Of a stretch of 64,000 bases of DNA, positions 36,634 to 49,285 are shown piece by piece. Source of the DNA: Melieria omissa (Eukaryota; Arthropoda; Insecta; Diptera; Ulidiidae). Position 1 is the stretch's first letter, and every line of letters begins with the position of its first letter. Location: assembly GCA_963971225.1 (NCBI GenBank), contig OZ020267.1, positions 65,500,577 to 65,564,576 of the forward strand, written 5' to 3'. A program made the translations under genes and the position numbers. The notes below the pieces were generated by a model that was not told the origin of the DNA, did no database searches, and saw only the letters and a list, made by a program, of their open reading frames with translations.

Positions 36634-36697
36634 TTCGTTCGCTGTGCAATATTCTTAAATTAGTGTTATTTATTTACATAATGTAGAGCGACAAATT

Positions 36698-36703
36698 AAT
36701 AAA
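36698..36703 (+). terminator. Polyadenylation signal of gene A
   Basis: AATAAA lies 65 bp after the stop codon, a plausible distance for a compact fly 3' end. Confidence 0.6.
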
Positions 36704-36842
36704 ATTAGTTAAGGTAATAGAAATGAGGAGTTAAAAAATGTGTTGTCTGATCAAAAACATTAACATTTACAATACTTGAAATGAGATTGGAATGAGAATA
36801 AAGCCAGCAATGCTTCAGTAAGCATGAGAAAATGGTAATTAA

Positions 36843-36925
36843 CCCTTTCCGACATGAAAATAAACCCGTTCTGTATGAATTGTATGTGCTGTAGTCCAAT
36901 ATATTGGACATTGTGACTGAAAGGG
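36843..36925 (-). mobile_element. 83-bp TTAA-flanked micro-MITE, copy 2
   Basis: Between TTAA at 36839-36842 and 36926-36929. Read on the minus strand it matches copy 1 (29742-29824) with only a handful of differences, including the palindrome GTCCAATATATTGGAC. It sits in the 3' intergenic space between the convergent genes A and B. Confidence 0.82.
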
Positions 36926-37219
36926 TTAAACTGAAAATGAAATCCAATTCAGAGTAAGTTGCAATGGAAAAGGGAACCATTTGTATCGAGCATTGAACTT
37001 ATTTCGAACAATTGAGCTTTTCCTACCTCAAAAAGTCTACAACTTTCATTCGATTCACATTCATTCTTTCAATTCAAAACGACGATTTTCCACAAACATA
37101 ACAACAACAAAACCCATCTCATTTGGATTATGTGCAGCCCACAGTTCATACAAATTTTTCCCTTAACATTTATATCTTTTATCTCTCTTTATTTTGCGCT
37201 AATTTCCACTGCTAATCCT

Positions 37220-38129
37220 TCACTCTGGCAGCAGATCATCGTAGCTGTACGTTTCAAAGAGCTTCACTGTCGATGCGCGCACAATGTCGGCCATTGCTTT
37301 CTCCAGCAGCGGCCGTATCTCCTCCGACAGCGTGTCCCAATTCTCATTGACGAAGGTGTTCATGCGCTCGCCCAGCGCCTTGTCGCCATTGAAAAGATTG
37401 CCCAGATACAGTTGCGCCTTGCCCATCGTATACTGCATCTTCACCTCCTTGACCTGTACATGATTGCCGCCGTGCTGCTTGTAGCGCTGTCCAACTATCA
37501 CCGTGACCAGCTCAACATTCGCTGCAAACGAAACACTCAATTCAATGCACTGCAACTCGAAACTGTTCTCAACTTACTGAAATTTGCCTTGAAGTCCCCT
37601 TCGCCCATGAGCGGCATCATCATTATTTTTCCCTTCATGGAGTACTGTGCGTTGAGCGTCACATTCGGAATGCTCATGCTCATGGTGAACTTTAGCTTGT
37701 GCGGATCGACAATGATGTCGTTGAGCGTGAAGTTGGACAGTCCGCGTATGACAATGTCCTTGTAGGTGGAATGCATGTAAATGGCGCCTGAGTCTTGATC
37801 CATTTTGATTTCGGGCACAACCAGCGGATCGATGGGCGGTATGAAGAGCTCGGGTATGCCATAGGTGAGGCGCTCCTTCAGGGATTCCAGCGAGTTGCGC
37901 AGGCAACGGCTCAGTTGTGGATCAGTGCGACGGCATACTTTCACAAAGGATGCTGAATTAAGAGCGAAAGTGGCCAACAATTGAAAATGAAATTCCACAC
38001 ATTGGTTTTTGTAAGAACGCAACCAAACTCACGTAACTTTGTGCGCTCCTTCTTAAAGGTGGGAGTTGCGTGCACGACGGTAAAAGCCAGCAGCAAGTTG
38101 AACAGTGCAATCGACAATAATTTACGCAT
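37220..38129 (-). CDS. Takeout/JHBP-family secreted protein (gene B)
   Basis: Three exons on the minus strand, 38129-38033, 37952-37578 and 37521-37220 (TGA), join in frame to 257 residues. The start MRKLLSIALFNLLLAFTVVH is a classic signal peptide. Exon 2 begins with the family pair CRRTDPQLSRC (C-x9-C), followed by IPELFIPPIDPLVVPEIKMD and a conserved-looking YMHSTYKDIVIRGLSNF. Exon 3 carries LYLGNLFNGDKALGERM. Introns are 80 and 56 bp. The protein is predicted to be a secreted carrier of a small hydrophobic ligand; its ligand and tissue are unknown. I believe the Drosophila neighbour of this kind is CG10407, unverified. It lies tail-to-tail with gene A and about 850 bp downstream of ird5. 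Confidence 0.9.
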
Positions 38130-38976
38130 TTTGAAAGAGGTGCAGGAGTTGGGGAACTGGAGTTTAATTGTTGGCGCTTGGACAGCAGCTGAAACTATGC
38201 GGTCAATTCGCCGCTGGGCGCGCGCTAATATGCTGAAAATGTGCTGACAGCTACATGCGGCTTTTGACTGGAGGTGACGGCCGGCGGTTTGGTGACATTG
38301 CAGCATGTGCAGTTTTTACAGCGCCGCTACAGTGCAGACAGCACACTGCTTGGTTCGTTACAAAGCGAACAAGTTGGTTCTACGTTAGGCTACGTGCAAC
38401 AGAAATTAAGCTTTTGTTTAATGTGATTGTTTATTTTATTATCAAAATTAAAAGACTTTAAAAACGTGAAATTTCACAACATTAAAACATATAAACATAT
38501 ACATAAACTCAGTGTTGTTTATAATACATTCCAAATTTGAACGTGAAAAGTAAACGAAATCACTAAACATGTCAAAAATGTAACAGTCCAAGGCGAGGCT
38601 ATGCGATTATTTGACGTATTATTGTTTGTAATTAATGAGAATTTGGTGATTTGCAGCGACAAGTCACATTTCTGTCTTAATTGAAAGATGGTCAACTAAA
38701 CGCATAGCCCACAACAAATATACACATACTATTGTATATATATATTACACATACATTATAAAATATAACATATATATACTTCATCACAATTTCTAGTATT
38801 TGCATACTAGTTGCGCTTAAACTAAGTTAAATCAAAGTTGTGCCAAAACAAGGATTCAAGTAAACGCTTAAATTTGATTAAAAAATAGATTCTATCCAAA
38901 AGTACACGAAATTGCACATTGTTACTAAACATGCAGATTGAGCATTTAGGGCTCGTTTTGTATTAAACTCTTCCAG
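38130..38976. other. Gap between gene B start and ird5 3' end
   Basis: Holds the gene B promoter side (GC-richer, 38.13-38.35 kb) and the AT-rich ird5 3' untranslated side. No further gene is seen. TA-rich runs lie at about 38700-38780. Confidence 0.45.
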
Positions 38977-41900
38977 CTACTTTTCGTCGTTGACCTCATC
39001 AATGACGGTTGGAATCTTATTGAAGTCCACATCCATTTCAATGCAACATCTGAAAGAAGCGTGAAATTTCGAGTATTACTAGTTAAATTAAATGCCGCTT
39101 CTGAAAGCCGCACATGTGAAATTCGCCTGCATGCATTGAATCTACTCACTGTTGCAATGTATTGGAAATTTCTTCGTAAATTGTTGCGGCCGGCAGTTCC
39201 AGCAATTCGTTTGAATGCGGCAGCGAACTGTATAAGCTATTTAGAGAGATCAGCGGCGAGGCTCCATCATGTTTTAGCGCTTGCTGGCGATAACCGCCGC
39301 TTTGTGACATATGCGTACTGTACGCAGTCGCTAGTTGTTTGTGCACTTGCGATGTAGCATTTTTCAACTTGTTCTTCACATCAGCCAAATACGCGCGGGT
39401 ATCCTGAATGTGATTTCTCAACTCCACAAACTCTAGATGCACCTGAGCTAAGCAATTGCGTGCACTAACCACTTGCGTGTTGTACAAGAACTCCTGGCGC
39501 TTTTCGATGCATTCGTGAGCCGTTTTCTTACAAACTTCCAAGCGTTTATTCTTGTCCGCTTTGCTGTGTGTGTTGTTCAGCAAGTGATGGCTAAAATCGG
39601 TGCTAAAGTGACAGATAGTAAAAACATTTGGTGATGGTTGAATTTTAGGAATTCTGTAAAACTCACACTGCATAAATATCGTCCTTGATGAGTCTATCGA
39701 AGACTGTGTTGGATGCCTGCTCCTTGGCACGACGCAGTATTGAGCTGTAACGTTTTGGGGCCGATTGACCCAAGCGCTCTACTTCCTCAATTTTACGTTT
39801 GTATGTCAGCGCTTCCGTGACCCAACTTCCGAAGAACGCATCGCAGTTGGGCAGCTATGGGAGAGGAACAATATGCATGCTGCAGTATGTTAAGACAGTG
39901 AACTCGTGTTTGTTACCTCGGCAGCGTGCGCTGCTCTGGCCAGCTCAATATTCTCATTAAAGCAGTCGACTTGGCCGTGCGTATATTGTATGTCCGTGCT
40001 ATATGGCTTTAGATGCTGTTGTTCAAACATCAGAATTTCATGTTCCATTGTCAGGGCGTACTCCTTCAGACCGGTGAGATACGCTTCTAGATGTCGCTGC
40101 TCGTTGCTGAGCAAGTAGTAAGTGTGCTGCTCGCAAGACTGCAGCAGCCAATCCGGCACCTGACCATTTCTACTTATGCAATTCCTCAACAAGTCAGATA
40201 CATACGGATTTGGTGCATTGTAGTCACATTGATAGCCCAGCAGATAAAGCATAACCGGCGGACTGTGGCTGTCGCTGGTGTCTTGGAAGTCCTCAACGAA
40301 AAAATCAATTGGTTTCGTGTCTCCTGACAGCGTGCTGCGCGGGTGGCCCGTGGGGAAGATCAGAAAATATTTACTGGACTCAATGTCCGTGTCGCGCGCA
40401 ACGCCTTCAGACCACTCCGCCAGCGTCATCTCGGCATTAACTTCGTACGCATAAAATTGGTAGGTGTTCAAACAGAACACTGTCAGCACTTTACTCGCCA
40501 ACAAGGCGTCCAAATCATCGTAGAACGTCAGCTTGGTGGCGCCGCCACCAACCGGTCTACGGCCTCGTGTCTTGTAATTTACATCCAAAGCTAAGCGCAG
40601 CCACTTCTCCATCTTGTCGGCAAACACGTGGCTAATGCGATTCTCCGCAAACAATTCCGAGTGAAAATTGAAACTGTCAGCTTGATCGGCGTTTTCGGTG
40701 ATGGCAATGCACTCGCTCGACTTCTTTCGCGTATTCTGGACAATGTTGAACAGGTTCTGATGCGGTATGAACGGCAGTTTGCCGCAAATTATTTCAAAGG
40801 CAATAACGCCCAGCGACCAGTAGTCTACGGTGTTATTGTATTTGGCGGTGTCCAACATTTCGGGCGCTACATAGTTGCGTGTGCCCACAATGCTCTTCAG
40901 CATTGTGCTCTCGGTGCTGTTGCGCGCGAAGCCAAAGTCGGTGAGCTGTGCGGAGGACATACATACATAAGCATTAGTTGACAAACAGATTGGCTGACTT
41001 GCGACAGTTTTTACCTTGTAAATGCGCTTGCCGTCCTGCACATTTATGACGACGTTGTCCGGCTTCAGGTCGCGATGTTCGATGCGGCACTGTGTGTGCA
41101 GATACTCGACGGCATGGCGCAGTGCGTGCAGCACCTCACGCACCTCGTACTCGTGCAGCCCGTTTACGTTCTCGATTTGCTGCAGATGGGCGCGCAAATC
41201 GCCGCCGTTGCAGTACTCCATGACGATAACGGGCAACTTTGGCCAGGCGTGCCGAGCGTGCAGATAGTCCACAAAGGTCGGATCGTCAATGTGTTCGCCG
41301 CGTACAATGAACGGTGGCACCAACTCCTGCATCCACTTGTGCTCTTGCTGCCAGCGTTGCTCCACTTTTTTGCTCTCGTCAATGCTCATGTTGTGATTCT
41401 GTTTCAGGCGTTTTGTCGCTAAGGTCAATCGAAAACAAATTTATTGACAGTTGAACAGATTAAACCAATGTTGTTGAATTATAAAATCGAAACTGTGTTC
41501 ACCGCACGAAATCGAACCTTCGGGCAAAACCAAATTAACCCATTGGCTGACATTGCAAAATTGCTTACTTAAACCAGAGACAAATCATGGCTTGTGTTTT
41601 ATTACTCTGAAGCAACACTCGTTTGAACATTTTGTGCTATTAGCAGCGACTACAAGGTGTGCTCGGCTACAAGCAATTTGCAGGCTTTCACAAAGTCGAA
41701 AAAGTATTTCTTGGTTACGATTGGTTACTATCTTATCGGTGCAACTCGACAGCCGATTTCTGAGAATAAGCATCGATCGGTTTAGTACGCATTGTGATAG
41801 TGAGACACACATTTGGAGCCCAGTCTAGGAGTGTTCGCAAAAAATCAGCCGACCATGTTTACTGGTATCTTCTATAGTAGCAGAGTCCGGCACATGAATT

Positions 41901-44618
41901 TGATGATCTCATTGAAATAATCGTTACGCACTTAATGATTTGATGTTTAAGTTAAGCAATTTTTATCTCGTCTGTTGTTGTTTTTCAAACACTGAAAATC
42001 ACACGTAAAATTATTTCAAATTTCAAGTACTTTCTCCAAACTCAAATCAATGGGTACAATAAATCACGATTCTATTAACCTTTTGTTGATCCTGTCAGAT
42101 TTTAATGAAATATACTGGTATAACTATTATTCATTTGAAGTGCTTTCCCCATAGGTGAAGTCAATAGGCTCATCAAATCATATTTTTCCATAAAAACTTT
42201 TGACCCATCGTCGATCCAGTAAAAAAATGCAAAAACACGTATCTAAATATTTTTTATTCAAATATTTTTAACATTTTTTAAGTCAAGAAGCTCATCAGAT
42301 AATGTTTCTATCGTAGTCGAACCTTAACCCATTGTTGACCCATTTAAATTTTGATTTCCGTACGGCTTTTGATCATCAAGACTATTCTCGCACAACTATA
42401 GATAGTGATTTCAATCAATAAAATCGAACTACTGGTGTGAAGACCCCAAGTCGCACTCGTCTAGTCAGGTCTGCTGAAAATTACGCGTCTATAAGTGTGT
42501 CTAAAAACCGGGCTTAGTCTATTTCGAGATAAACTCAGGAGTTGCACATATCACAAACTGCTTACATAGCCTTTCTCATTGAAATCTCAACCTAAATGCT
42601 TACAAATTGCAGTTAAAACAAGAATCAAGCCAACAAATCTCACACAATGCTGCTTTGCTGATAAAAATTTATAAACAAGACTTTTGATGAGGTGATTCAT
42701 TTTCATCATCACTAAAGCTAAACTGTGGATTTGCCATATCGAAAGATATGCCAGTTGCAGTGCTTATTCTACAAATGCGCCAACTTTTCGATACTACAAA
42801 ATCAATACATATAAATTTTTAGAATGCTGCAATTTTAACAATGAAATGCTATACGGAAAATATTCAGCTGGTGATAAACAAAAAATTTATAAATAAAATT
42901 CATACTCATAAAAAAGAAAACATGCGCGGGAACACACACTGCGTCCACTTCTGTGTATAACTTAAAGCGAAATGCGCCAATTGAAGAGTTCAGCGATACC
43001 ACTGCGCACGCGGTTTGTAATTTAAGAATCTTTTTCAGAGTGTGTTTGTTTTGGTTTCGAAGTGTTTATATTTTCCATTAAATCATTACGGCTATGCTAA
43101 CGAGCCGGAATGAAGTGTTGTTTCGAATGAATAAGAACCATAACGCACTGTTATGAAACGAAATGAAGCTGAAAGTTCTGTTGTTGATGTGTGACCATAC
43201 ATACATACATTAAATTTATAATGAACTCTTTCGTTTATTGTTGTTGCTTGGACTGATGCTGCTTTCAGTGAAAAAGAAAAATACAAATCACATTATTTTT
43301 TAATTAACTTCAATCCTTGGGCTGGACGCATTGAAATGTTGATAAATGTTAATGATATTGCTGACTGTAGCGCCTACACTAAGTCTCAACTAAGCACCAA
43401 CATTATATATGAAATTGGATTTGGCAGGATTGAGGTTAGGTCTGACAGGAGACGTCTTCTTGTTGTGGGTAACTCCGTTGTGGTGTTCAATATAAATGGG
43501 TCAACTTCTTTAGTCTCACTGAAGCCATTTTGAAAGTTGTAAGAAAGAGATGGACTACCAGAGCAGGTAGTTTACGTTGTAGTTCAAGTCGTTTATTTAC
43601 GCTCACCCAATAACAGCCCGCAACCTGTTCTCGCCAGATTGTGCTGTTATCTCCCCCTTACATAGACTCCTCCCATCACATTTGAACGCACTTACCCCTA
43701 CGACACCATAGTCGTCGTCTACCGGTCGCACTACCGTTCATCTCTTTCGTCTACAGAGCAAATTTTAAGGCGCAAAAGATTCACTCAAATGCTGCAAGGA
43801 TTTGAAAAGTTGTGTGCCAATTTTATTCCAATAAAATTAAAGAATTTAAGTTAGGTTTTTCACTCCTTGGGCTTAGTTTTAGAGATTCTATCAGCAGGTA
43901 ATTTCCTGAATACGCAAACCAAAAAGCACCAAGTATTGAACATTGTTGTCAACCGTTGCGTGCTTCAATCAAAGTGCTTATTTAACCAACTAATACAGAT
44001 TTTCCCCTAATTAATTAATAATTTTCGCGCGCATCGAACACCTTTCCGGCACACATTGAATATTACAAATTTTAGGCGGGCGAAAAACCCAAACTAATTT
44101 CCCAAATAGCTTCTGGCGTCATCGCATTTAAATATGTAGTCTATTACACGCAACGGCTGCAGCGATCCGGCCGCTGCGCCGTCTCGCCCAATATGCAACA
44201 AACCTACAAACAAACAACGCACGCAAAACGCAAAGTGTGTTTGATTTAATTTAAAATAGCGCTGGACGGCTGCCAAAGTTTGCCGCCACAACAGCGCAGC
44301 CAGAATTGAACTTAGACGGCACGTCGTTCTCGTCAAACATTGAATTGAAGAATATTGCTATTTTCATAAACAATTTTTCCGCGCGTGCAGCGATAACGTG
44401 GCGATTCCTGGAACAGCGGCGATGAGTCATTGACGCAATTTGCCGATATTTCGCGCTTCGGATTCTGATGGCAAATAACAATTCAGGCACGTAGCCGGGC
44501 ACTCACCGATTAGACGTCCGCTGGTGTGCTGCCACAAATGGACCTCGCCAAATCCACCTTGTCCCAGCTGGCGCATCAGCTTCCAATCGCCGTACGAACT
44601 CAATGCATCCCCGTTCAT
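38977..44618 (-). CDS. ird5: IkappaB kinase beta-type kinase, Ird5
   Basis: Six minus-strand exons (44618-44507, 41418-41015, 40945-39917, 39854-39667, 39602-39150, 39049-38977) join in frame to 752 residues, a normal IKK-beta length. The kinase domain opens with the glycine loop LGQGGFGEVHLW (about 18-29). It continues with the ATP-site lysine at 40 (ATKRLK), HRDLKPDN at 152, DFG at 175-177 and APE at 199-201. The activation loop has S185, T186 and S190 before VGT. The rest is predicted ubiquitin-like and helical scaffold sequence; the stretch around 500-720 is rich in charged and coiled-coil-like segments. In Drosophila the IKK complex (Ird5 plus Kenny) phosphorylates the NF-kappaB protein Relish in the Imd antibacterial pathway. 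Intron 1 is 3.1 kb; the other introns are about 55-70 bp. Identity as Ird5 rests on kinase motifs, length and location beside pnr. Confidence 0.88.
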
Positions 44619-45548
44619 TTTGCAGTCGTTTTTTATTGCTATTTTTATCGAATGCACTTTTTCTTTAAAATATTCACTTGCTTTATTATTTCGAATAAAG
44701 CCGACCGGAGAACACAACACATGCAACGATCTTCAGCATTCAATACAAAATAAACCAATTCCAGCGAACTACGCAACAGAGCAAAACAAACGATCGGTGC
44801 ACAAATCAGCTGACCAACGACAAAGGCGGTGTTGCCACATCAACGGCAACAAAGCTGCTCGCAAATAAGTCTTGGCCACTAAATGTTCTCGGTGATACTA
44901 AAATTTATTACCAACGCAAGTATGGGATTATGTAAAATTAATCTTTATATGATTTTCATTCTAAGCGTAACTTTCGTGGGTTTGTGAAAGTTTTATTTTA
45001 CAATAATTTGTCTTCACTAACAATTACACCGTGTGAACCGGTTTATTTTCTGGCAGCGCTGCACAGCTGTGTGTGAAACAGCGAAGCAGTGTAGTTGACA
45101 ACAGGTAAAAGCCTACATTGAGCTTTTTAAGCTTTGCCGTGAATATCGCACAACAACAAGTTTTAATACGACAATACATCAGATACGTAGTTTCGAGTTG
45201 CGCAGTTTTTTAGTGTATGAAATGGAAGGGATTGCCAAAGTAAATCCTTTGCGATTGGATTGCTCGCGCTAACGGCATTATGTACTAATTATGCGAACTG
45301 CTGCAAAAAAGCAGTTATCCGTAACCCAACTGTGTCTAATGGGTAAAAAAACCAATGCGAATAAATTACCTACAATTTTCAAAGCAATGGAACTCAGAAC
45401 CTAAACGCAAACAAGGCGCATAACTAAAACGCACTCAAGGCTAAAGAGGCTGCGACGGAAATCCGGCCCTTCATTAAGCAAGTACTGCTTTGTTCTTAAG
45501 AAATAGTTAGGTTAGGTTAAAAATGGCCCGTTGTGAAACCATTCTGGT
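44619..45548. other. Upstream region of ird5
   Basis: The ird5 5' untranslated region and promoter should be here, on the minus strand from 44619 upwards. No clear TATA or initiator could be chosen. An AACCTAACCT-type motif (complement) lies near 45509-45520. Confidence 0.4.
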
Positions 45549-45917
45549 CTACCTTCGTGGGTCGCTGCTACTTCTCGATGAGAAAAGGAGTAGTTCTAGG
45601 GAAAAGGAGTTTTGAATCTTCCTATGGCGTTGTTGTTCTTTGATGATCGCTAAGGAAGTTATGCATCGTTTCCGCATACTAGACCCCCTCTTCTGCGCAC
45701 ACACCCTACAACATAGTCGGATACAATAGTCAGAGATATGGTCTCTGACATAGTGTTCGACAATAGTTTCATATGCAATTTCCTTCCTGTTTATTAGCTC
45801 TTTGAAAGTGTCAATCACAGTGAGTGACACTCGCTCTGAGTATAGTTCACCAAGTTGTTGGTTCTCTCTATTTTTGTGTAATTCGACATAACGTTGGCAA
45901 CAATGGTTATTATCCAT
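45549..45917 (-). CDS. Unrecognised 122-codon open frame
   Basis: An ATG-started frame on the minus strand encodes a mixed, non-repetitive sequence. It includes a charged helical stretch (ELYSERVSLTVIDTFKELIN) and a cysteine cluster (CIRLCCRVC). It is longer than chance frames nearby and does not look compositionally biased. A TATATAA lies immediately before the ATG, too close to act as its TATA box. No domain is recognised. It might be a small gene, an exon of a larger one, or a transposon remnant. Confidence 0.25.
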   Translation of the reverse strand: MDNNHCCQRYVELHKNRENQQLGELYSERVSLTVIDTFKELINRKEIAYETIVEHYVRDHISDYCIRLCCRVCAQKRGSSMRKRCITSLAIIKEQQRHRKIQNSFSLELLLFSSRSSSDPRR

Positions 45918-46153
45918 TATATAAAGACAATTATTCGAAATTGAGTTGACTTTTGCTATTCGCTAATTTGTTGTATTTCAAGTTAAATTATCACATAATT
46001 TGCTTAGACAAATTACAATTAAGTTACAGTTCGTATACAAATTCATAGCATTACCAATCTACATGCAAAGATAAGAATTAACTTATTGCCCTAATGTGTT
46101 GTACATTCATAGGTAGAAAAAGCGATCGATTCGATTAGATCGGATTGTGATGC

Positions 46154-47106
46154 TTAGACCGGAAACAATTCGTTGTAGGTGAAATTTTCCAAGATCTTAC
46201 TCGCAATGGCGACGAATTTCTTTTCCAGTGCACGCTCAATGGGCTGAATTACCTCGTTGGTGAACAGCTCGAAATTCTGGTTGATGGTGTCGTTGATGAC
46301 ATCGCCCAGTGTCTTGTCGCCGTTGAAGAGATTTTCCAAACGCAAACTGCCTTTGCCGGTGCGAATGCGCACAGTGAGGTCCTTGATCGCGATGTAGTCA
46401 ATGTCATTGATGGGCTTCACTTCGAAAATAACTTTCACATAGGCATAGAAATTGGCTGCAATCAAGCGTGAAAATATTTGCCAATTATAATAACCGGACA
46501 AGGCGTCATTGCGCTGTGGGTCACTTACTGAAATTTCCGGTAAACGGGCCGTTGCCCTTCAGCGGCAATGTCAGTATTTGTCCATTTATGTTGTAGTTGC
46601 CCTCGCCTTGTAGGCTCGGCAAGTTCAACTCAAAATCGAATTTTTTGGCATTATCCGAAGATCTGCAAAGTATTTACATATTCTAATGGCATTGTGCACA
46701 GCAAACGATTTTTTACATACTTGATTTTTCGAATCTCGAAATTGGATGCACCGTAGATGTTCAGCTTTTTCGCCTTCACGCTTATGCCCGACGCGCCGCC
46801 GTCGAGTATATTCAGATCGCCAATGTACAGCGGCTCCATGGACGGCACATTCAATTCCTTGATGCCGTTCTTCAGGTAAGGACGTATCTGATGCACCGAA
46901 TCCTTGACGCATTCGCTGATTTTCGGATCGTTGCGATGGCAGATTTTAATGTAGTCGGCTGCGTGAAACGGGGAAAGGAAAACTCTGTGAGTTTTGGGAG
47001 TATTTTAATAAAGATGGATAAGGTATGACTTACGCACAACAGCGGCATAAGTGGTGGCCACAAGGAGCAACAGGCTGGCAAATGTGTATTGTACTTTCGA
47101 TGCCAT
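46154..47106 (-). CDS. Takeout/JHBP-family secreted protein (gene C)
   Basis: Four minus-strand exons, 47106-47034, 46958-46721, 46662-46529 and 46455-46154 (TAA), join in frame to 248 residues. Residues 1-22 (YTFASLLLLVATTYA) form a signal peptide. The mature protein begins near PDYIKICHRNDPKISEC, the family C-x9-C pair. It continues with IKELNVPSMEPLYIGDLNI, a glycine-rich turn, and SLRLENLFNGDKTLGDVIN, the LFNG motif. It ends NFTYNELFPV, like the YSYDDLLPE end of gene B. All introns are 58-75 bp. The protein is predicted to be an extracellular hydrophobic-ligand carrier; the ligand is unknown. It is transcribed in the same direction as ird5, 1.5 kb upstream of it. Confidence 0.9.
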
Positions 47107-48088
47107 TTTTATGGGCTGTTTTTGTGGTGTTGATGCTTTCTGATGTAAATTAGTTTCAATTAGTTGGACTGTTGGATTGAAAAATTACAGATTATTAATT
47201 AATATCCAATTAATTTACTAATTAGTCTAATTTACTTGAATCATATTTAGTCGTTTTAAAAGTGTGGGAAAAAAGCAGTCAGACAGCAGTGAGACTGTGG
47301 CAACAATATTACAAATCTTGTATAGTGAGAAACTTATTCACAATCCACAACTACTTCATTCTTCCTACTTTTTCTTTTACTTACAATTGTATGATATTCG
47401 AATTTACAATGCAATTGCGCCAAAAAATCTGCGGGTAGTTGTGGAAAAATCTATAAAAAAAAGACATTTACTGAATCCTTTTGACTGACTCCTTTGGGGA
47501 CCTTTGGATTCGGTTTTACCGTCTTTAACATATCTCCAGCCCCAATTTATCTTTTCGAAACAAAAGGACAGAATTTGTAATGCAATTAGGAAGCTTTTCA
47601 GTTTTTCCCCATGGCTTTTGGAACATTTTTGAGAAATATTTCATACACCTTTTATGGTTTTCTCAATAGAAGAACGCATTGTCAGTTTAACCATATCTCA
47701 ATTATATAAACATTTGATGTGTCTGTTTATATTCCGTGCCGTGAAATGTAATGAAATTAACTATAGAATTTTTCCACATAGTTTAAGAGGCTAACGTAGC
47801 CTAATTTACATTGCAGCTCAACATATTGGCCCACGTTTAGATGTTACAGCCCATGGCCAAAAAAAATGTCATCAAATTAAAGCATTTTTTCATTGAGTCA
47901 AAATGCTTTTGAGACAACAACTTTGTTAAATGTTTGATTTTCTCAGAAATGCGGAACCGCTGTTACAGCTGTTTTGCTTTGCTTCTTGGCTGCACATGCA
48001 AATGTGACAGAACTTTCAGAACGAGTTCTTCTGCGGCTTGACCTTCTTGTAAAGCCAGCTGTAAATTGTTACCCAATGAAGCTGTTAA
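47107..48088. other. AT-rich intergenic DNA upstream of gene C
   Basis: No gene is seen. A short frame at 47264-47488 has no domain. The gene C promoter should lie just above 47106, but no clear core element could be picked. Confidence 0.4.
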
Positions 48089-48231
48089 CCCATCAATTGA
48101 CAGACATCGAAATAAACAGCAGCTAAATTATTCAATTTTTAAAGTTGGCTGAAAAATGGTAAACACTGACTGACTGCCCAAATTCAGACACAGTAGATTG
48201 TTGCACTTTTGCACCACTGCCATGTAATGGG
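48089..48231. mobile_element. TTAA-flanked MITE, 143 bp
   Basis: Bounded by TTAA (48085-48088 and 48232-48235). The ends read CCCATCAATTGACAG and, from the right, CCCATTACATGGCAG, an imperfect inverted repeat. CCC tips plus a TTAA target fit the piggyBac type. It is noncoding. Confidence 0.6.
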
Positions 48232-48235
48232 TTAA

Positions 48236-49251
48236 TGACAACACACTCTTTGGCCGGCCAACAAAAAGACAATCTTTACCAAAGCGGCCTTTTAAGGCTT
48301 GTTGTGTGATTGTGTGTGTGTTTTACAGTTAAGTAACTTGCATTCACTCTTTAGTTGAGTCAAAACTTGAATATTGTTTCGGTTGAAGTTGAGTTTTGTT
48401 TTAATAGAAAATAATTTTAATCATATAATTGCAGTAATTTTGATTATCTGTTTAAAAATAACTCGCTAACTTTTTTTAGTTATTTAATTATAAAAATTAC
48501 TGCAATGCTAGAATGTTTTACACTTTCTTAACACTCACTTTGAACTTTTCGGTTTTGTTGTTTTTATTAAATGTTTTATTTTTTATTGTCCTTGGTTGGT
48601 TTAAATGTACAGCAAGGATTCACGACGCGTACTCGAACGTTAAAGTGTTTGTGGAAAATTTAAAAATTTAAAAATTTTGAGATTTGTGTTGGGGGTAGCC
48701 AAAAAAGAGTTAAAAAGAAATTTCTTATAAAGCTCACAGCGAAGCGAGCAAAGCCGAACGCGTCTCAGGAAAAGGCTACAACCAACTGAATTGACATCCA
48801 GCCATTCGTTTGTACTTTTATAGAGAAGTTCTAAGCGAGATAAAACGGCAGCCAACACGCCGGCCGCACTAGTCGAGCCGGCTAGAATCGTAGCGGCAGC
48901 GGCGGCAACAGCTTCAGCATGTAGCAACCAGAACAGAGCGGCTCGTAACAACAGCAACAACAACAAGAACAGCAATCGCAACAGCAGCAACACGTAATAA
49001 TAATAAAGCTTTGAGCATTTAGTGGGGTAAGATGGCCAAAAGCAGCCCATTAGTTGGCGGGCGCACAGCTCATGCAATGTAAATATGTGTGTGTGTGTGT
49101 TCAATACGCGAGTAGGGAAATGTGAGGCGATGCCTGGCCAGTGGCCACCCAGCTGGTTGACAAATTGGCGCATCAACCGTACGGAAACACCAATTGACGG
49201 ACGTGCAAAATTGTGAGCCGGCAATTAAATGCCAAAAAGGAAGTCCGTTGC

Positions 49252-49285
<34 letters not shown>

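Noticed and set aside
39906..41422. Several plus-strand frames of 70-117 codons over ird5
   Set aside because: They are antisense shadows of the ird5 kinase exons.
48640..49224. 194-codon minus-strand frame rich in leucine and alanine
   Set aside because: Driven by a CAACAG-type repeat read on the other strand; it mimics a membrane segment but has no family features.
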